Source: Clostridium pasteurianum BC1 (GTDB taxonomy: Bacteria > Bacillota > Clostridia > Clostridiales > Clostridiaceae). From it: a stretch of 64,000 nt of DNA. Below, one piece after another: positions 25,789 to 34,581 of the stretch. The notes beneath the pieces were generated by a model. The model made no database searches, was not told the origin of the DNA, and worked only from the letters and a program-made list of their open reading frames with translations. The translations under genes and the position numbers were made by a program. Every line of letters begins with the position of its first letter. Position 1 is the stretch's first letter. The DNA lies in the NCBI RefSeq assembly GCF_000389635.1, contig NC_021182.1:1736001-1800000 (forward strand), given 5' to 3'.

Positions 25789-27582
25789 TTATAATATTAC
25801 TTTATATGGTCTCATCATTTCATTATCTTCATGGTCTATTATATGGCAGTGCCAAACGTATCCTGGTCCAAGATCAGGCCTGAAAGGATACAAGTTAACA
25901 CCTGGCGAAGTGTCATCAACCGAAGTGTCCTGTGGAGCAAAACGAACCCTAATTGTAGTAACTTCTCCAGGATTAGCTTTAACAGTATCCTTCCATCCAT
26001 CTTCGTTAGCTGCAGGCAAGGCTGGATTACCCTCCAGATATTGTGTAGCAGGTAACACAGTAGTTGGGCTATTAAATGGAGGAGTGCCGTTTATTGCTAT
26101 CCAGTCAGTTTTATATTGTTCAGCCTGGAAAGTTTGACGCGCTACAACCTGAGATTGTACAAGATGCAAATGAATTGGATGTGCATCTGGAGTTAAGTTA
26201 ACTATTTCCCAATCCTCAGTTGAACCAACCTTTGGAAGTTCTGAAATTGGTGCACTCCATTTTTGACCATCAAGAAGAATTTCCACAGGCCCAGCAGAAC
26301 CCGTTAATTCAATTAATACAAGAGTTCTTTTTGGGGAATCGCTTTTTAGAGCCGGAATAGTGTTAAGCCTTGCTGGAAGTACAGATGGAGAAACTGCGGG
26401 AACATCCAACACAGTAAACTGCATAATTTGCCCAACGGTCTCAGGATCTGCGGGAGTCCCTGTAGGGAATGGGGCACTTGCATCATTCCCAAGAATAATC
26501 TTGTCTCCCGCAGCAACTCCGGAAAAGTCCACAAGTATATCAGCACGTTCTCCAGGTGCTAAAAGTAAGGACGTAAGATTTACTGGACTTGGGAGATATC
26601 CACCATCACTACCTATTTGAGTAAAAGTCATTTTATTAGAGAACTGGAGATTATAAAATCTTGCATTTGATCCATTTAATACTCTAAAACGATACTGTCT
26701 TCTTTCTACATTAAGGTTTGGCCATACTTTTCCATTAACCGTTATAGTGTCCCCAAAAAACTCTGGTACCCAATAAGGATGTATATCAGGGTTTATTCCA
26801 AGGCTTGGAAACGCAAAGGAACCGTCTGTATTAAATGATCTATCTTGAATCACTATAGGTATTTCATACTTGCCCTTTGGTAAAACAGAGTTTGGCTTAT
26901 CTAATGGATTTTTAGGATCTCTAAGAAGATAAAAACCTGCAAGACCCATTAAAACATTCAGTCTTGTTAATCCTAATGTATGGTCGTGATACCAAAGAGT
27001 AGATGGCAATTGCGTATTAAGATAGGTATAAAGTGATTTAGTAAATGTCGAACCTTTTATAGCTTCTTCATTAGTGAACCATGCATCAGGATGTCCATCT
27101 GATGAAGACTCGGTTTCCCCACCATGCAAATGTGGAACTATAGGAACAGGACTTTGTGCTGCCGCAAGACCTGGTGGAAAAGCTGGAACTGTTGCTGGAT
27201 CTACCATACCTAATCCGTTAGGATCTGCCCAGTGCAGTGTAGGGTCAACAGGTAAAGGATGAGGTTCTGTAAGGCTGTTAACCCATTGGATATTAATTGG
27301 TATACCTCTTATTGCTTCAAAGGTGGCACCTGGAGCGTTTTTAAAATTCGGAAATAAAGTACCTGTCAATGGATCCTTTGCTGCCCCGCTGTATCCCCAT
27401 ACAGTAGTCATTGGGAAGCCAGAAGGTAAAATTTGTTGCGAAAACTCGCTTACATCTACGGTATAGTTGTGGCTTATTTTCCCTGTTTGAGTATCTGCTA
27501 TCACAGTTGGTTCATAAACAGGCGGTATTACTAATTGTTCATTATATTTTGGTATTGATTTTGAATCAAGTGAGATTGTCAT
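25789..27582 (-). CDS. Multicopper oxidase, CotA laccase/bilirubin oxidase type
   Basis: A 597-residue three-domain copper oxidase that takes electrons from phenols, bilirubin or metal ions and reduces oxygen. All copper motifs are present: PHLHGGE and LWYHDHTLG in domain 1, HPIHLHL and YVWHCHIIDHEDNEMM in domain 3, so type 1, 2 and 3 sites look complete. There is no signal peptide, as in spore-coat CotA. AGGAGGGC precedes the ATG. Base composition is visibly richer in GC than the neighbours, which suggests horizontal origin. A full oxygen-using oxidase is unexpected in a strict anaerobe; spore coat pigment or oxygen protection are possible roles. Confidence 0.93.
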   Translation of the reverse strand: MTISLDSKSIPKYNEQLVIPPVYEPTVIADTQTGKISHNYTVDVSEFSQQILPSGFPMTTVWGYSGAAKDPLTGTLFPNFKNAPGATFEAIRGIPINIQWVNSLTEPHPLPVDPTLHWADPNGLGMVDPATVPAFPPGLAAAQSPVPIVPHLHGGETESSSDGHPDAWFTNEEAIKGSTFTKSLYTYLNTQLPSTLWYHDHTLGLTRLNVLMGLAGFYLLRDPKNPLDKPNSVLPKGKYEIPIVIQDRSFNTDGSFAFPSLGINPDIHPYWVPEFFGDTITVNGKVWPNLNVERRQYRFRVLNGSNARFYNLQFSNKMTFTQIGSDGGYLPSPVNLTSLLLAPGERADILVDFSGVAAGDKIILGNDASAPFPTGTPADPETVGQIMQFTVLDVPAVSPSVLPARLNTIPALKSDSPKRTLVLIELTGSAGPVEILLDGQKWSAPISELPKVGSTEDWEIVNLTPDAHPIHLHLVQSQVVARQTFQAEQYKTDWIAINGTPPFNSPTTVLPATQYLEGNPALPAANEDGWKDTVKANPGEVTTIRVRFAPQDTSVDDTSPGVNLYPFRPDLGPGYVWHCHIIDHEDNEMMRPYKVIL

Positions 27583-27812
27583 GATGAAAGCCCTCCTAAA
27601 AAATGATTTTTATAATAAACACATAACAAAATTCTTGTTTATGTGTTCTCCCACTACCCATTACAGGTGTGTAAATTGAGTTATTTCCATAAGTATCATT
27701 TAACCATTGTTGTAATTCTAAAACCATTTAATCCATTTTTCATAACCTCATTTCTTAAATTAATCTGTATACATATATAAAAAAGACTTTAAGAAATAAT
27801 TTGTAACCTTAT
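27583..27812 (-). promoter_or_regulatory. 5' region of the multicopper oxidase gene
   Basis: A hairpin with arms AACACATAA(A)CAAG and its complement at 27618-27646 lies in the presumed leader. CCCACTACCC at about 27652 resembles outer bases of the Tn3-like ends. No promoter is assigned with confidence. Confidence 0.3.
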
Positions 27813-28370
27813 ATGGCTAGAAGAAGATTGAGAACGTGCTTTGAGAAGCAGTGGAAAAAGATTAGAACTAAGCATGATAATCTTAAAAGGCTTAGAATTA
27901 ATGAATACAAAGCATGGCAATATGCAAATACAAGGAAAAGCTATTGGCGAATAGCCAATAGCCCAATTAATTCCATTTACTTTTCAGTACATGACATCAA
28001 TACTCCCATTACCCCATATATTAGCGAAGGTTGCGACTTCCTCGGATTCAATTTAAGACAATATAAATCTAACAAAGGGATGCAACTTCTAATAAAGCCA
28101 TCGAAGGCGAGTGTGAAAAAAGCCAGAGAAACAATAAAGAATGTTTTTAAACAACTGTGGGAAATGTCAGTTGGAGACCTAATTGCAAAGTTGAATCCAA
28201 TAATTAGAGGCATAGGAAACTACTGGTCAAGTCAAGTTGCAAAGAAGATATTCGAAAATCTCGATACGTATATATGGATTAAGATAAGAAAGCACTTGAA
28301 ACATTTACACCGTAACAAGCCGTTTAAATGGATTTATAGAAGGTATCTCAAAACTGATTTTATGAAGTAA
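27813..28370 (+). pseudogene. Chimeric group II intron maturase relic
   Basis: The 185-codon open frame is not one gene. Codons 1-50 (RRRLRTCFEKQWKK to YWRIANSPI) match the extreme C-terminus of a group II intron protein. Codons 51-68 are translated from a 38-bp Tn3-like terminal repeat at 27978-28015. Codons 69-185 (CDFLGFNLRQYKS, LLIKPSKASVKKAR, IIRGIGNYW) match the maturase domain X of another intron protein and stop at a second copy of the repeat. No reverse transcriptase core is present. It is debris joined in frame by a transposon end. Confidence 0.75.
27978..28015. repeat. 38-bp Tn3-like terminal repeat
   Basis: Begins TACTTTTCAGTACATGAC and ends CCCATTACCCC. Related ends occur at 28389-28428, 45484-45519, 49051-49088 and, inverted, 52899. 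The 38-base length and GGGG outer bases are those of Tn3-family transposons. Confidence 0.65.
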
Positions 28371-28388
28371 GTTACATATAATGGTATC

Positions 28389-28428
28389 TACTTTTCAGTA
28401 TATGACACGAATGCTTTCACTGCTACCC
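28389..28428. repeat. Tn3-like terminal repeat, degenerate
   Basis: TACTTTTCAGTATATGACAC followed by GAATGCTTTCACTGCTACCC, in the same orientation as the copy at 27978, so the two bracket the maturase fragment as direct repeats. Confidence 0.6.
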
Positions 28429-28519
28429 ATAATAATAATTTATTGAATTAAATTTGCTCATTTATAGAATAATATGGTATAATATGGTATGATTTTTGCA
28501 TAAATAAGGGGGATCTTAA

Positions 28520-29725
28520 ATGAAAAAAATATTATTTGTAAATATGTGCGGTCATGGACACGTTAACCCTACTATAGGTCTCATTAATGAATTAATGAAT
28601 AGAGGAGAACAGGTTACTTATATTGCCGGTGAAGAGTTTAGAAATAAAATAGAAAAGACAGGAGCTAAATTTAAAGGTTATAATAATTCATTTGATATAG
28701 CAAATTTAGTTAATGAAAACTTAAATTTAGAAAATAGTGAGTCGCTGTTAAATTTCATTGATATCTTTAAAAAAATAATTGAAATTTTATTTAATTCAAA
28801 GGAAAAATTTGATTACATTATTTATGATTCAGTATTTATGCTAGGTAATGAAGTAGGAAGAGTATTAAAAATACCTGCAATTTGTTCTATTACTACTTTT
28901 GCAGCAAATGAAAGAACAAATTGTTTATCATCGCTATTTAATAAAATTGAACCTAAGATACAGGAACTCCTAAATAGTTCGGAGTATATAAACTTTGTTA
29001 AATATTCACAAGAAAAATATGGTATAAAGTGTCCTAGTGCTTCTAATGTAATTTTTGGAAAAGGCATGATTAGTATTGTATATACTTCTAAATATTTTCA
29101 ACTTTGTGGTGAAAGTTTTGATGAAAGCTATAAGTTCATTGGTCCATCAATATCAGATAGAAAGGAAGATATAAGCTTTCCTTTGGAAACTAATGATAAG
29201 AAGAAAGTTATTTATATATCTTTAGGTACTATATTTAATAATTCTATTGAGTTTTATGAAAATTGCTTTAAAGCTTTTGATAATATGGATGCAAAGATTA
29301 TTATGTCTGTAGGTAAAAACATAGATGTTAATACATTTAAATCTATTCCATCAAATTTTATTATTCGTAATTATGTACCTCAGCTTGAAATTTTAAAACA
29401 TGCAGATGTGTTCATTACCCATGGCGGCATGAACAGTACAAATGAGGGTTTGTATTATGATGTTCCATTGATTCTTATTCCTCAATTTATTGATCAGCCT
29501 GCTGTAGCTAATAGAGTAGCTGAATTAGGTGCAGGTATTGTTATTGAAAAAGATAAGGTTACTCCAGAAGTATTGAAGCAGTCAGTAGTTAGGATTCTTT
29601 CAGACAACAATTTTAAAATAAACAGTAAAAAGATTGGGAAATCGCTCAGAGAAGCAGGAGGGTATAAAAAGGGGGTTGATGAAATACTTAATTTAATAAA
29701 TAAAAAATCAAGTTTATTTACATAA
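28520..29725 (+). CDS. MGT/UGT-family glycosyltransferase
   Basis: A 401-residue GT1-family GT-B glycosyltransferase that moves a sugar from UDP-sugar to a small acceptor such as a macrolide, sterol or lipid. The N-terminal FVNMCGHGHVNPTIGLINEL is the acceptor-domain motif, and the donor motif ends HGGMNSTNEGLYYDVPLILI then PQFIDQPAVANRVAELGAG, at about residues 300-345. TAAGGGGGATC precedes the ATG. Enzymes of this size (YjiC, OleD type) often inactivate antibiotics. It is not clustered with biosynthesis genes, so detoxification is as likely as synthesis. Confidence 0.9.
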   Translation: MKKILFVNMCGHGHVNPTIGLINELMNRGEQVTYIAGEEFRNKIEKTGAKFKGYNNSFDIANLVNENLNLENSESLLNFIDIFKKIIEILFNSKEKFDYIIYDSVFMLGNEVGRVLKIPAICSITTFAANERTNCLSSLFNKIEPKIQELLNSSEYINFVKYSQEKYGIKCPSASNVIFGKGMISIVYTSKYFQLCGESFDESYKFIGPSISDRKEDISFPLETNDKKKVIYISLGTIFNNSIEFYENCFKAFDNMDAKIIMSVGKNIDVNTFKSIPSNFIIRNYVPQLEILKHADVFITHGGMNSTNEGLYYDVPLILIPQFIDQPAVANRVAELGAGIVIEKDKVTPEVLKQSVVRILSDNNFKINSKKIGKSLREAGGYKKGVDEILNLINKKSSLFT

Positions 29726-29820
29726 TTTAATAGGACAAGTGTATGAAAAATTCAACTTATATATAAATCTTAATTTTAATATGTAAATTAAATATATTTA
29801 TTTTATAGGAGGATGTTATT

Positions 29821-30555
29821 ATGAAAAAAAGATTAATTTTATCTTTACTTATTGCAGTGTTAATATCTGTTAATATCAATTATTTAAGTGTAGATGCGGC
29901 CCCTTTACCTATCAGATCTGTTAACTCTGGTTATACTATAACTAAACCAGATGCCCAAATTACTATTGATGATGTAAAAAAGAGTTTAAACGTACCTGAT
30001 GAAATTGCAAAAGAAATAGTAGATACTTTACAATTTCAAATAAAAATAGATAGAAATTGGGATAACTTAAAAGTAGACAAGGATATGGACTTGTATAATT
30101 CTACAGGAAAAGCCATTGGAAAACCTGGCGACATATTAATAGCAGTATTTGATGCTGACAATACTGATATTAATGCAATTAAGATGGGTTCACTTACTAC
30201 CCATGCTGCTATGGTAGATTCAGATCCAAAAAAAGTTCTTGAAGTCATGCCAAACGGTGTTCAAAACGTTGAAAATGATTGGAGAACTAGATACAAAAAA
30301 ATTCTTATTCTACGTCCAAAGACTAATGAAGAAACTATTAAAGGTGCCATTGAATATGGACATACCAAAATAAACACACCTTTTAATTTTGATATATTCA
30401 ATAAAACTACAACTGATAAATTCTATTGTTCACAATTTGTATGGAGATGTTACTTTAACAATGGACTAGATTTAGACAGAAATGGTGGACTAGCTGTTTT
30501 CCCATATGATTTTATAAGTCATAAAACTACAATTGTATATAAACAGGGAGAGTAG
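29821..30555 (+). CDS. Secreted YiiX/YebB-like papain-fold hydrolase
   Basis: A 244-residue protein with a signal peptide (MKKRLILSLLIAVLISVNIN, cleavage near VDAA). The mature part has GKPGDILIAVFD, THAAMVDS with a candidate catalytic histidine near residue 128, and FYCSQFVWRCY with the candidate cysteine near 202. This His-then-Cys order is that of circularly permuted NlpC/P60 enzymes (YiiX family), which act on peptide or lipid amide/ester bonds at the cell surface. AGGAGG precedes the ATG. Substrate unknown. It stands alone after the glycosyltransferase. Confidence 0.78.
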   Translation: MKKRLILSLLIAVLISVNINYLSVDAAPLPIRSVNSGYTITKPDAQITIDDVKKSLNVPDEIAKEIVDTLQFQIKIDRNWDNLKVDKDMDLYNSTGKAIGKPGDILIAVFDADNTDINAIKMGSLTTHAAMVDSDPKKVLEVMPNGVQNVENDWRTRYKKILILRPKTNEETIKGAIEYGHTKINTPFNFDIFNKTTTDKFYCSQFVWRCYFNNGLDLDRNGGLAVFPYDFISHKTTIVYKQGE

Positions 30556-30795
30556 TGACTTAGAAATCAATAAAAAAAGATACTACAATGAGTTTTGTGT
30601 AAATTCGCAAAAGCTTATTGCAGCTTTTTGGGGTTGAGGGAGCATCTGTGCAATTAACTACACTATAAAAATACGTAGTAATCATAGTACTTGGCCCAAT
30701 ACCAGCAAACGTGTCATGAAGTGCAAAGTAACTTCAATAAATTGGATAAAATAAACGTTCATTTATTACAAAATCGCTACACGCCGAGATACGTG

Positions 30796-31320
30796 GTGCG
30801 TCCCGACAGGGCACATATTCTAGCAGGTGGGAATCCTGTCAAAGTAATATTTAGCAAATAGCTTTGTATCGAGTCTTGGAGATATTGCGGTAACGTAACA
30901 TTTTAAGCGTAGACAGAAAGTTAGCGAGGTGGAATTGACTGGGTGGTAACCCAGCAGTGAATGGTATAGAGCTCCGAAAATCGGTGGATGATGTGGAAGA
31001 AACGTTCATGTACGTGGAAAGCAACAGTTGTTTGTGCGTTAATGCGAGTGCAAATAGACACATCCGGGGTCAGAGACCCTACCTAGCTAAACATCAAGAA
31101 TATGTGGAAACTCGGGGAGATCCTGACTGGTCTTTTCAAATGAAAAGTATGCAGTACAAACTGAAGAAGCAAGGAAGGCAAATGCCAGCAGGAAGTCGGA
31201 TACTCTTATATTACTGATGATAACGGGTAATTCCGGAGGAAGAAAGCAATTTGGTAATATGTCAAGAACAAAATGAAAAGAAAAAGAAATGATTTTGAAA
31301 AAAATGGGTAACCTTAACAA
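30796..31320 (+). mobile_element. Group II intron, 5' part
   Basis: Begins GTGCGTCCCGAC directly after GAGATACGTG. Domain I landmarks such as CTAGCAGGTGGGAATCCTG follow. The first 119 bases are identical to 44909-45027, so the same intron inserted behind the same GAGATACGTG motif twice. The RT frame starts near 31104 and is broken; the right limit at about 31320 is approximate. Confidence 0.8.
31104..31217 (+). pseudogene. N-terminal fragment of intron reverse transcriptase
   Basis: GTG 31104 opens a frame reading VETRGDPDWSFQMKSMQYKL, then RQMPAGSRILLYY and a stop, typical of the first residues of clostridial group II intron proteins. Downstream codons in other frames (MKRKRNDFEKNG) continue the resemblance, so the gene is frameshifted and then cut by the IS110 insertion. 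Confidence 0.6.
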
Positions 31321-31358
31321 GCATACGTCAAACTTAGAACGTATGTTCGCAAAACTAT

Positions 31359-31934
31359 TTATTTATCTACCCTATTTGAAGAGTAGAGTTGATTTTTAGC
31401 CAGCAATCCAAAAATCAAACGAATCAATTTACGAGATGTTAGTGCGAGTGCTCGTTTATGCTGATGTGTAGTTACTTCAGCAAATTTCTTCTGATAGAAT
31501 TCTTGATATTCAGGAATATATCTTACGATACTTCCAGCAGCTTCTATCAGATAATAGCGCAAATAACGGTTGCCTGCTTTGTTCATTGGTGTGTTTTCAG
31601 CCTTAAAACCACCAGATTGATTTTCCTTCCATACGATGCCAGCGTATTTAGCAATGGCATTGTTATTAGGGAAAGCATGAACACTACCTAATTCTGAAAG
31701 AATGCCACTAGAGTAAACAGGGCCGAACCCAGGTATTGACATTAAAATTTGGTATTCAACGGGGTTCATTCCCATAACTGCTTTTTCAATAGCCTTGTTA
31801 ATAGCTTTAAGTTCTTTCTCAAAAGCCTGAATACAATTAAAAGAGCAGGCAATTGAGGTTGTTAAAGGCTCATACAAACATTTATCAAGGCGGTATGAAT
31901 TACGTGCAGCCTGCTGCAGAATTTCAGCAGTCAT
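31359..31934 (-). CDS. IS110-family transposase, C-terminal part
   Basis: 191 residues containing the IS116/IS110/IS902 domain: SIPGFGPVYSSGILSELG with the catalytic serine region, then KYAGIVWKENQSGG and MNKAGNRYLRYYLIEAAG. These recombinases use an N-terminal DEDD domain and a C-terminal serine. The start ATG overlaps the stop of the N-terminal part as ATGA, so one transposase of about 430 residues has been split by a one-base frame change. It may be inactive, or joined by frameshifting at that point. Confidence 0.85.
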   Translation of the reverse strand: MTAEILQQAARNSYRLDKCLYEPLTTSIACSFNCIQAFEKELKAINKAIEKAVMGMNPVEYQILMSIPGFGPVYSSGILSELGSVHAFPNNNAIAKYAGIVWKENQSGGFKAENTPMNKAGNRYLRYYLIEAAGSIVRYIPEYQEFYQKKFAEVTTHQHKRALALTSRKLIRLIFGLLAKNQLYSSNRVDK

Positions 31935-32653
31935 CTGTGGATTGGAAATCCGCTTGCGACTTTTTTATTGACGAAGTCAACAAGATCTTCAATTGAAGTA
32001 TTTGCAATATCTTCAGAAGAAAGAAAATCTGTCAATATAGATGACGCAGTAGCACCATATTTATCAGAAAAAGGATGATCATCACCCTGTAACAAAGGAA
32101 ATTCACTAAACTTGAGAAATACATTGGATAACATGTAAGTCTTTTCTCTGGTTAAGCATTCAACAATATGAAGCCTGTGTCTTGTAAGTCTTTGCAGAGC
32201 AAGATATTGAGAACCCCGCCAGGATTCAGTATGAATTCTGCCAACTCTTGCAAAATCAGCAATAACAAAAGAGTCAATGCTGTCATTTTTATCAAGAGAA
32301 TTGAAGGAATCTTTGTAGTTAGCAACTTCCTTAGGGTTTAAGCAGTAAACATAAGGCTTGTAAGGCATAAGTCTTTCACTTGAAGATAAAAAGTTGGCAA
32401 TATGTACTCCGTAAAAGGAAGTAGATTCTAAGCCGATTATTACAGTTTTAAAAGTGTTCTTTTCTAACACTTTAACAAGCATGGATTCTAATTGTTCTGC
32501 ACCAAATTGTGTATTAGGAACAGGCTCCATTTTAATCAAGAATTCTTGATCAAAATTAATAGCAGAGACAACATTTTGTCTCGCACCAATATCGATACCA
32601 ACAAATAGAGTTGATAAGTAATCTAATTTCTTCATGAAATCACCACCTTTCAA
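31931..32653 (-). CDS. IS110-family transposase, N-terminal DEDD part
   Basis: 240 residues with the RuvC-like DEDD domain: FVGIDIGARQNVVSAI (first Asp), TVIIGLESTSFYG (Glu), NDSIDSFVIADFARVG (later Asp residues). GGTGGTG precedes the ATG. The frame ends SGFPIHR and the C-terminal domain continues in another frame from an overlapping ATG. IS110 elements lack long terminal repeats and are guided by a bridge RNA from the non-coding end upstream of the gene. Confidence 0.85.
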   Translation of the reverse strand: MKGGDFMKKLDYLSTLFVGIDIGARQNVVSAINFDQEFLIKMEPVPNTQFGAEQLESMLVKVLEKNTFKTVIIGLESTSFYGVHIANFLSSSERLMPYKPYVYCLNPKEVANYKDSFNSLDKNDSIDSFVIADFARVGRIHTESWRGSQYLALQRLTRHRLHIVECLTREKTYMLSNVFLKFSEFPLLQGDDHPFSDKYGATASSILTDFLSSEDIANTSIEDLVDFVNKKVASGFPIHR

Positions 32654-33060
32654 AAATAATGAGGAAATTAGAAAGGAATTATCCTAATCCAAAGTACTGA
32701 CTGCAACCTCGCGTAATTAGCATTTATCCAGACGAAAAACCTTGCTGGTGGCTACGAAAGGATATGCAACATTTGTGTAAGCAGAATATGATACTTTGGT
32801 CAGGCTGCAAGCTTTCTAGGCAATAACAATAAGTTTTGCAGGAGAGATAATGCAGTAACCTTTGCTAAAGTTCCATAAGGACTATTTTAGCATTAGGAAA
32901 TCCTTTGATAAATAGTAAGTTAAAATGTATAGATTTGAAAGTTAAAGAATCAGCAATATTGAATTGGGAGAATCCCCATTAGAAAAATAGAGATGCTTTC
33001 TTAATCTATACAAAATATAAAAAATAAATAAGTCTATAACAGTTATTTAACTGACTATAA
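32654..33060 (-). ncRNA. Candidate bridge-RNA region of the IS110 element
   Basis: About 400 non-coding bases upstream of the IS110 transposase. IS110 elements of the IS621 type encode their bridge RNA in this left-end segment. Locally self-complementary stretches are present between about 32690 and 32900, and short GC-richer blocks stand out (CTTGCTGGTGGCTACG, GGTCAGGCTGC). I could not align loops to target and donor, so this rests on position and family knowledge. Confidence 0.35.
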
Positions 33061-33076
33061 ACTTATTATACGAGGA

Positions 33077-33262
33077 GAGTAACATATGAAACAGCTTAAA
33101 AGGGAAACATTGCCCGGACTTAGAACCGGAATAACAGTGAGAACAAAACTTGCAAGCATAGCACAAGCAATATGTGTAAATGGTTTTATATGGGGAGCCG
33201 GATGCCTTAATTGGGCACGTCCGGTTCTGAAAGGGGCGGTATCTGTAAAGATTACCGTCTAC
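33077..33262 (+). mobile_element. Group II intron, 3' part with domains V and VI
   Basis: Domain V is at 33195-33228: GAGCCGGATGCC, loop, GGGCACGTCCGGTTC, which is the conserved catalytic hairpin. Domain VI follows (GGGCGGTA...TTACCGTC). Sequence upstream (GGGAAACATTGCCCGG) is late domain IV. With 30796-31320 it makes one intron whose ORF was removed and replaced by IS110. Confidence 0.85.
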
Positions 33263-33284
33263 TTACCTCATGAAGTGCAAAGTA

Positions 33285-33656
33285 GCATTATAAAATCAGT
33301 AAAATAGCCATTTTTAAAGGTTACTTATTATTATATTTTCTCAATATTTTTAGAAATGCATATCTACATCGAAGTGTTGATATTGATACGTTTTAAATTT
33401 TACTTTGCACTCGGTGGCAGCTATGCTGGTACTAGGTCGAATTATAATGAGAATTATAATTAAATTTAACTGAAAATTTAAAATCAATTAACCATTACAT
33501 AACTTATAAATAGGAAGTGTGATATATTATAATAGTGGGTAAATGTTATTATTCGGTAAAATACGAAAATATAAACTTATGTTTATATTTTTAATTCGAA
33601 TAGCAATGCTAACCCATGCATGGAATTATAAAAAATAAATTTAAAGGAGTGTTACT
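33285..33656 (+). promoter_or_regulatory. Upstream region of the hydrogenase operon
   Basis: Contains the right Tn3-like end (33399-33437) and a hairpin AAAATATAAAC-TTAT-GTTTATATTTT at 33566-33591 followed by Ts, which could act as a leader attenuator. AAAGGAGTG at 33643-33651 is the ribosome site of the first hydrogenase gene. A promoter pair was not assigned. Confidence 0.4.
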
Positions 33657-34553
33657 ATGAAAATTAGCAGAAGAGACTTTCTAAAGTGGTCTGCAGCTAC
33701 AGCAGTAGCTCTAAATCTTGATTTAGATATGGGTAAAGTTAATACTGTACTTGCAGCAGAAACAGATCCTCCAGTTATCTGGTTAAATGGAGCTGGATGT
33801 TCAGGATGTACCATATCAACTTTAAATGTTACTAATCCAACAACTATTGATGACGTACTTTTAAACAAAATAAGCTTAAAGTACGATACTACTCTTATGA
33901 CACAGTCAGGAGACTCTGCAATACAGACTCTTGATCAAGCTGCAAATACTTACAATGGTCAATTTATACTTGTGGTTGAAGGTGCAGTACCAACAGGTGC
34001 AAGTGGAAACTACTGTGTAATTGGTGAACAAAATGGCTCACCATTAACAATGCAGCAGACAGTATTAAAATATGGTCCTATGGCTAAATATGTAGTAGCA
34101 GCAGGAACCTGTGCAGCTTTTGGAGGAGTTTCGGCAACTAGTCCTAATAGTACTTCCTGCCAATCAGTAAAAACAGTACTAAGTGGACAAACTACTAATC
34201 CAGTTATAAACCTTGCAGGATGTCCAGTTCATCCAACGGTTATGGTACAAACTTTACTTAATCTTATCTTAACTGGTATGCCAGCTTTAGATTCCAATAA
34301 TAGACCAACTCAGTACTATGGAAGTACTGTTCACAATAAATGTCCTAGACGTGGGACAGGAAGTGCAGGTCAACCAGGTGTAGTTGGATGTTACTGGGGA
34401 TTAGGATGTAAAGGACCAAACTGTAATAATGTGTGTCCTAGTATGAAGTGGAATAATGGAGTAAGCTTTTGTGTATTATCAAATTATCCATGTATAGGTT
34501 GCGCAAATCCAACTTTCCCTACAAATCCATTGTTAGGTAGTACTGGCGATTAA
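33657..34553 (+). CDS. [NiFe] hydrogenase small subunit with Tat signal
   Basis: 298 residues; the electron-transfer subunit of an H2-oxidising or evolving hydrogenase. The twin-arginine signal SRRDFLKWSAATAVAL opens the protein, so the folded dimer is exported. Cluster ligands follow: GCSGCTIS for the proximal cluster, AGCPVHPTV, HNKCPRRG, CYWGLGCKGPNCNNVC and YPCIGC for the medial and distal clusters. It ends soon after the last cluster motif and lacks the C-terminal membrane helix of HyaA-type subunits, so membrane attachment is not evident. The downstream Tat and Hyp genes fit its export and maturation. Confidence 0.95.
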   Translation: MKISRRDFLKWSAATAVALNLDLDMGKVNTVLAAETDPPVIWLNGAGCSGCTISTLNVTNPTTIDDVLLNKISLKYDTTLMTQSGDSAIQTLDQAANTYNGQFILVVEGAVPTGASGNYCVIGEQNGSPLTMQQTVLKYGPMAKYVVAAGTCAAFGGVSATSPNSTSCQSVKTVLSGQTTNPVINLAGCPVHPTVMVQTLLNLILTGMPALDSNNRPTQYYGSTVHNKCPRRGTGSAGQPGVVGCYWGLGCKGPNCNNVCPSMKWNNGVSFCVLSNYPCIGCANPTFPTNPLLGSTGD

Positions 34554-34581
34554 TAAATAAAAAAAGAAAGGGATGATATAT

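Larger units (their letters stand above)
30693..33437. mobile_element. Nested mobile-element relic: Tn3-like ends around a split group II intron
   Basis: Left end 30693-30731 (CCAATACCAGCAAACGTGTC then ATGAAGTGCAAAGTAA) and right end 33399-33437 (TTACTTTGCAC to CTGGTACTAG) are inverted Tn3-like repeats. A third partial end, TCATGAAGTGCAAAGTA, is at 33268-33284. Inside are a transposon end containing GAGATACGTG, a group II intron 5' part, an IS110 element and the intron 3' part. No Tn3 transposase remains. Confidence 0.65.

Noticed and set aside
26346-27262. Several frames of 60-86 codons opposite or inside the multicopper oxidase gene
   Set aside because: They are shadows of a long, motif-complete gene with higher GC content, which naturally lengthens other frames.
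30957-31217. 86-codon frame read as a separate gene
   Set aside because: Its first half is intron domain I-IV RNA sequence; only the end from about 31104 resembles the start of an intron reverse transcriptase.
33086-33307. 73-codon frame after the IS110 element
   Set aside because: It spans group II intron domains IV-VI; the sequence is explained by RNA structure, not protein.
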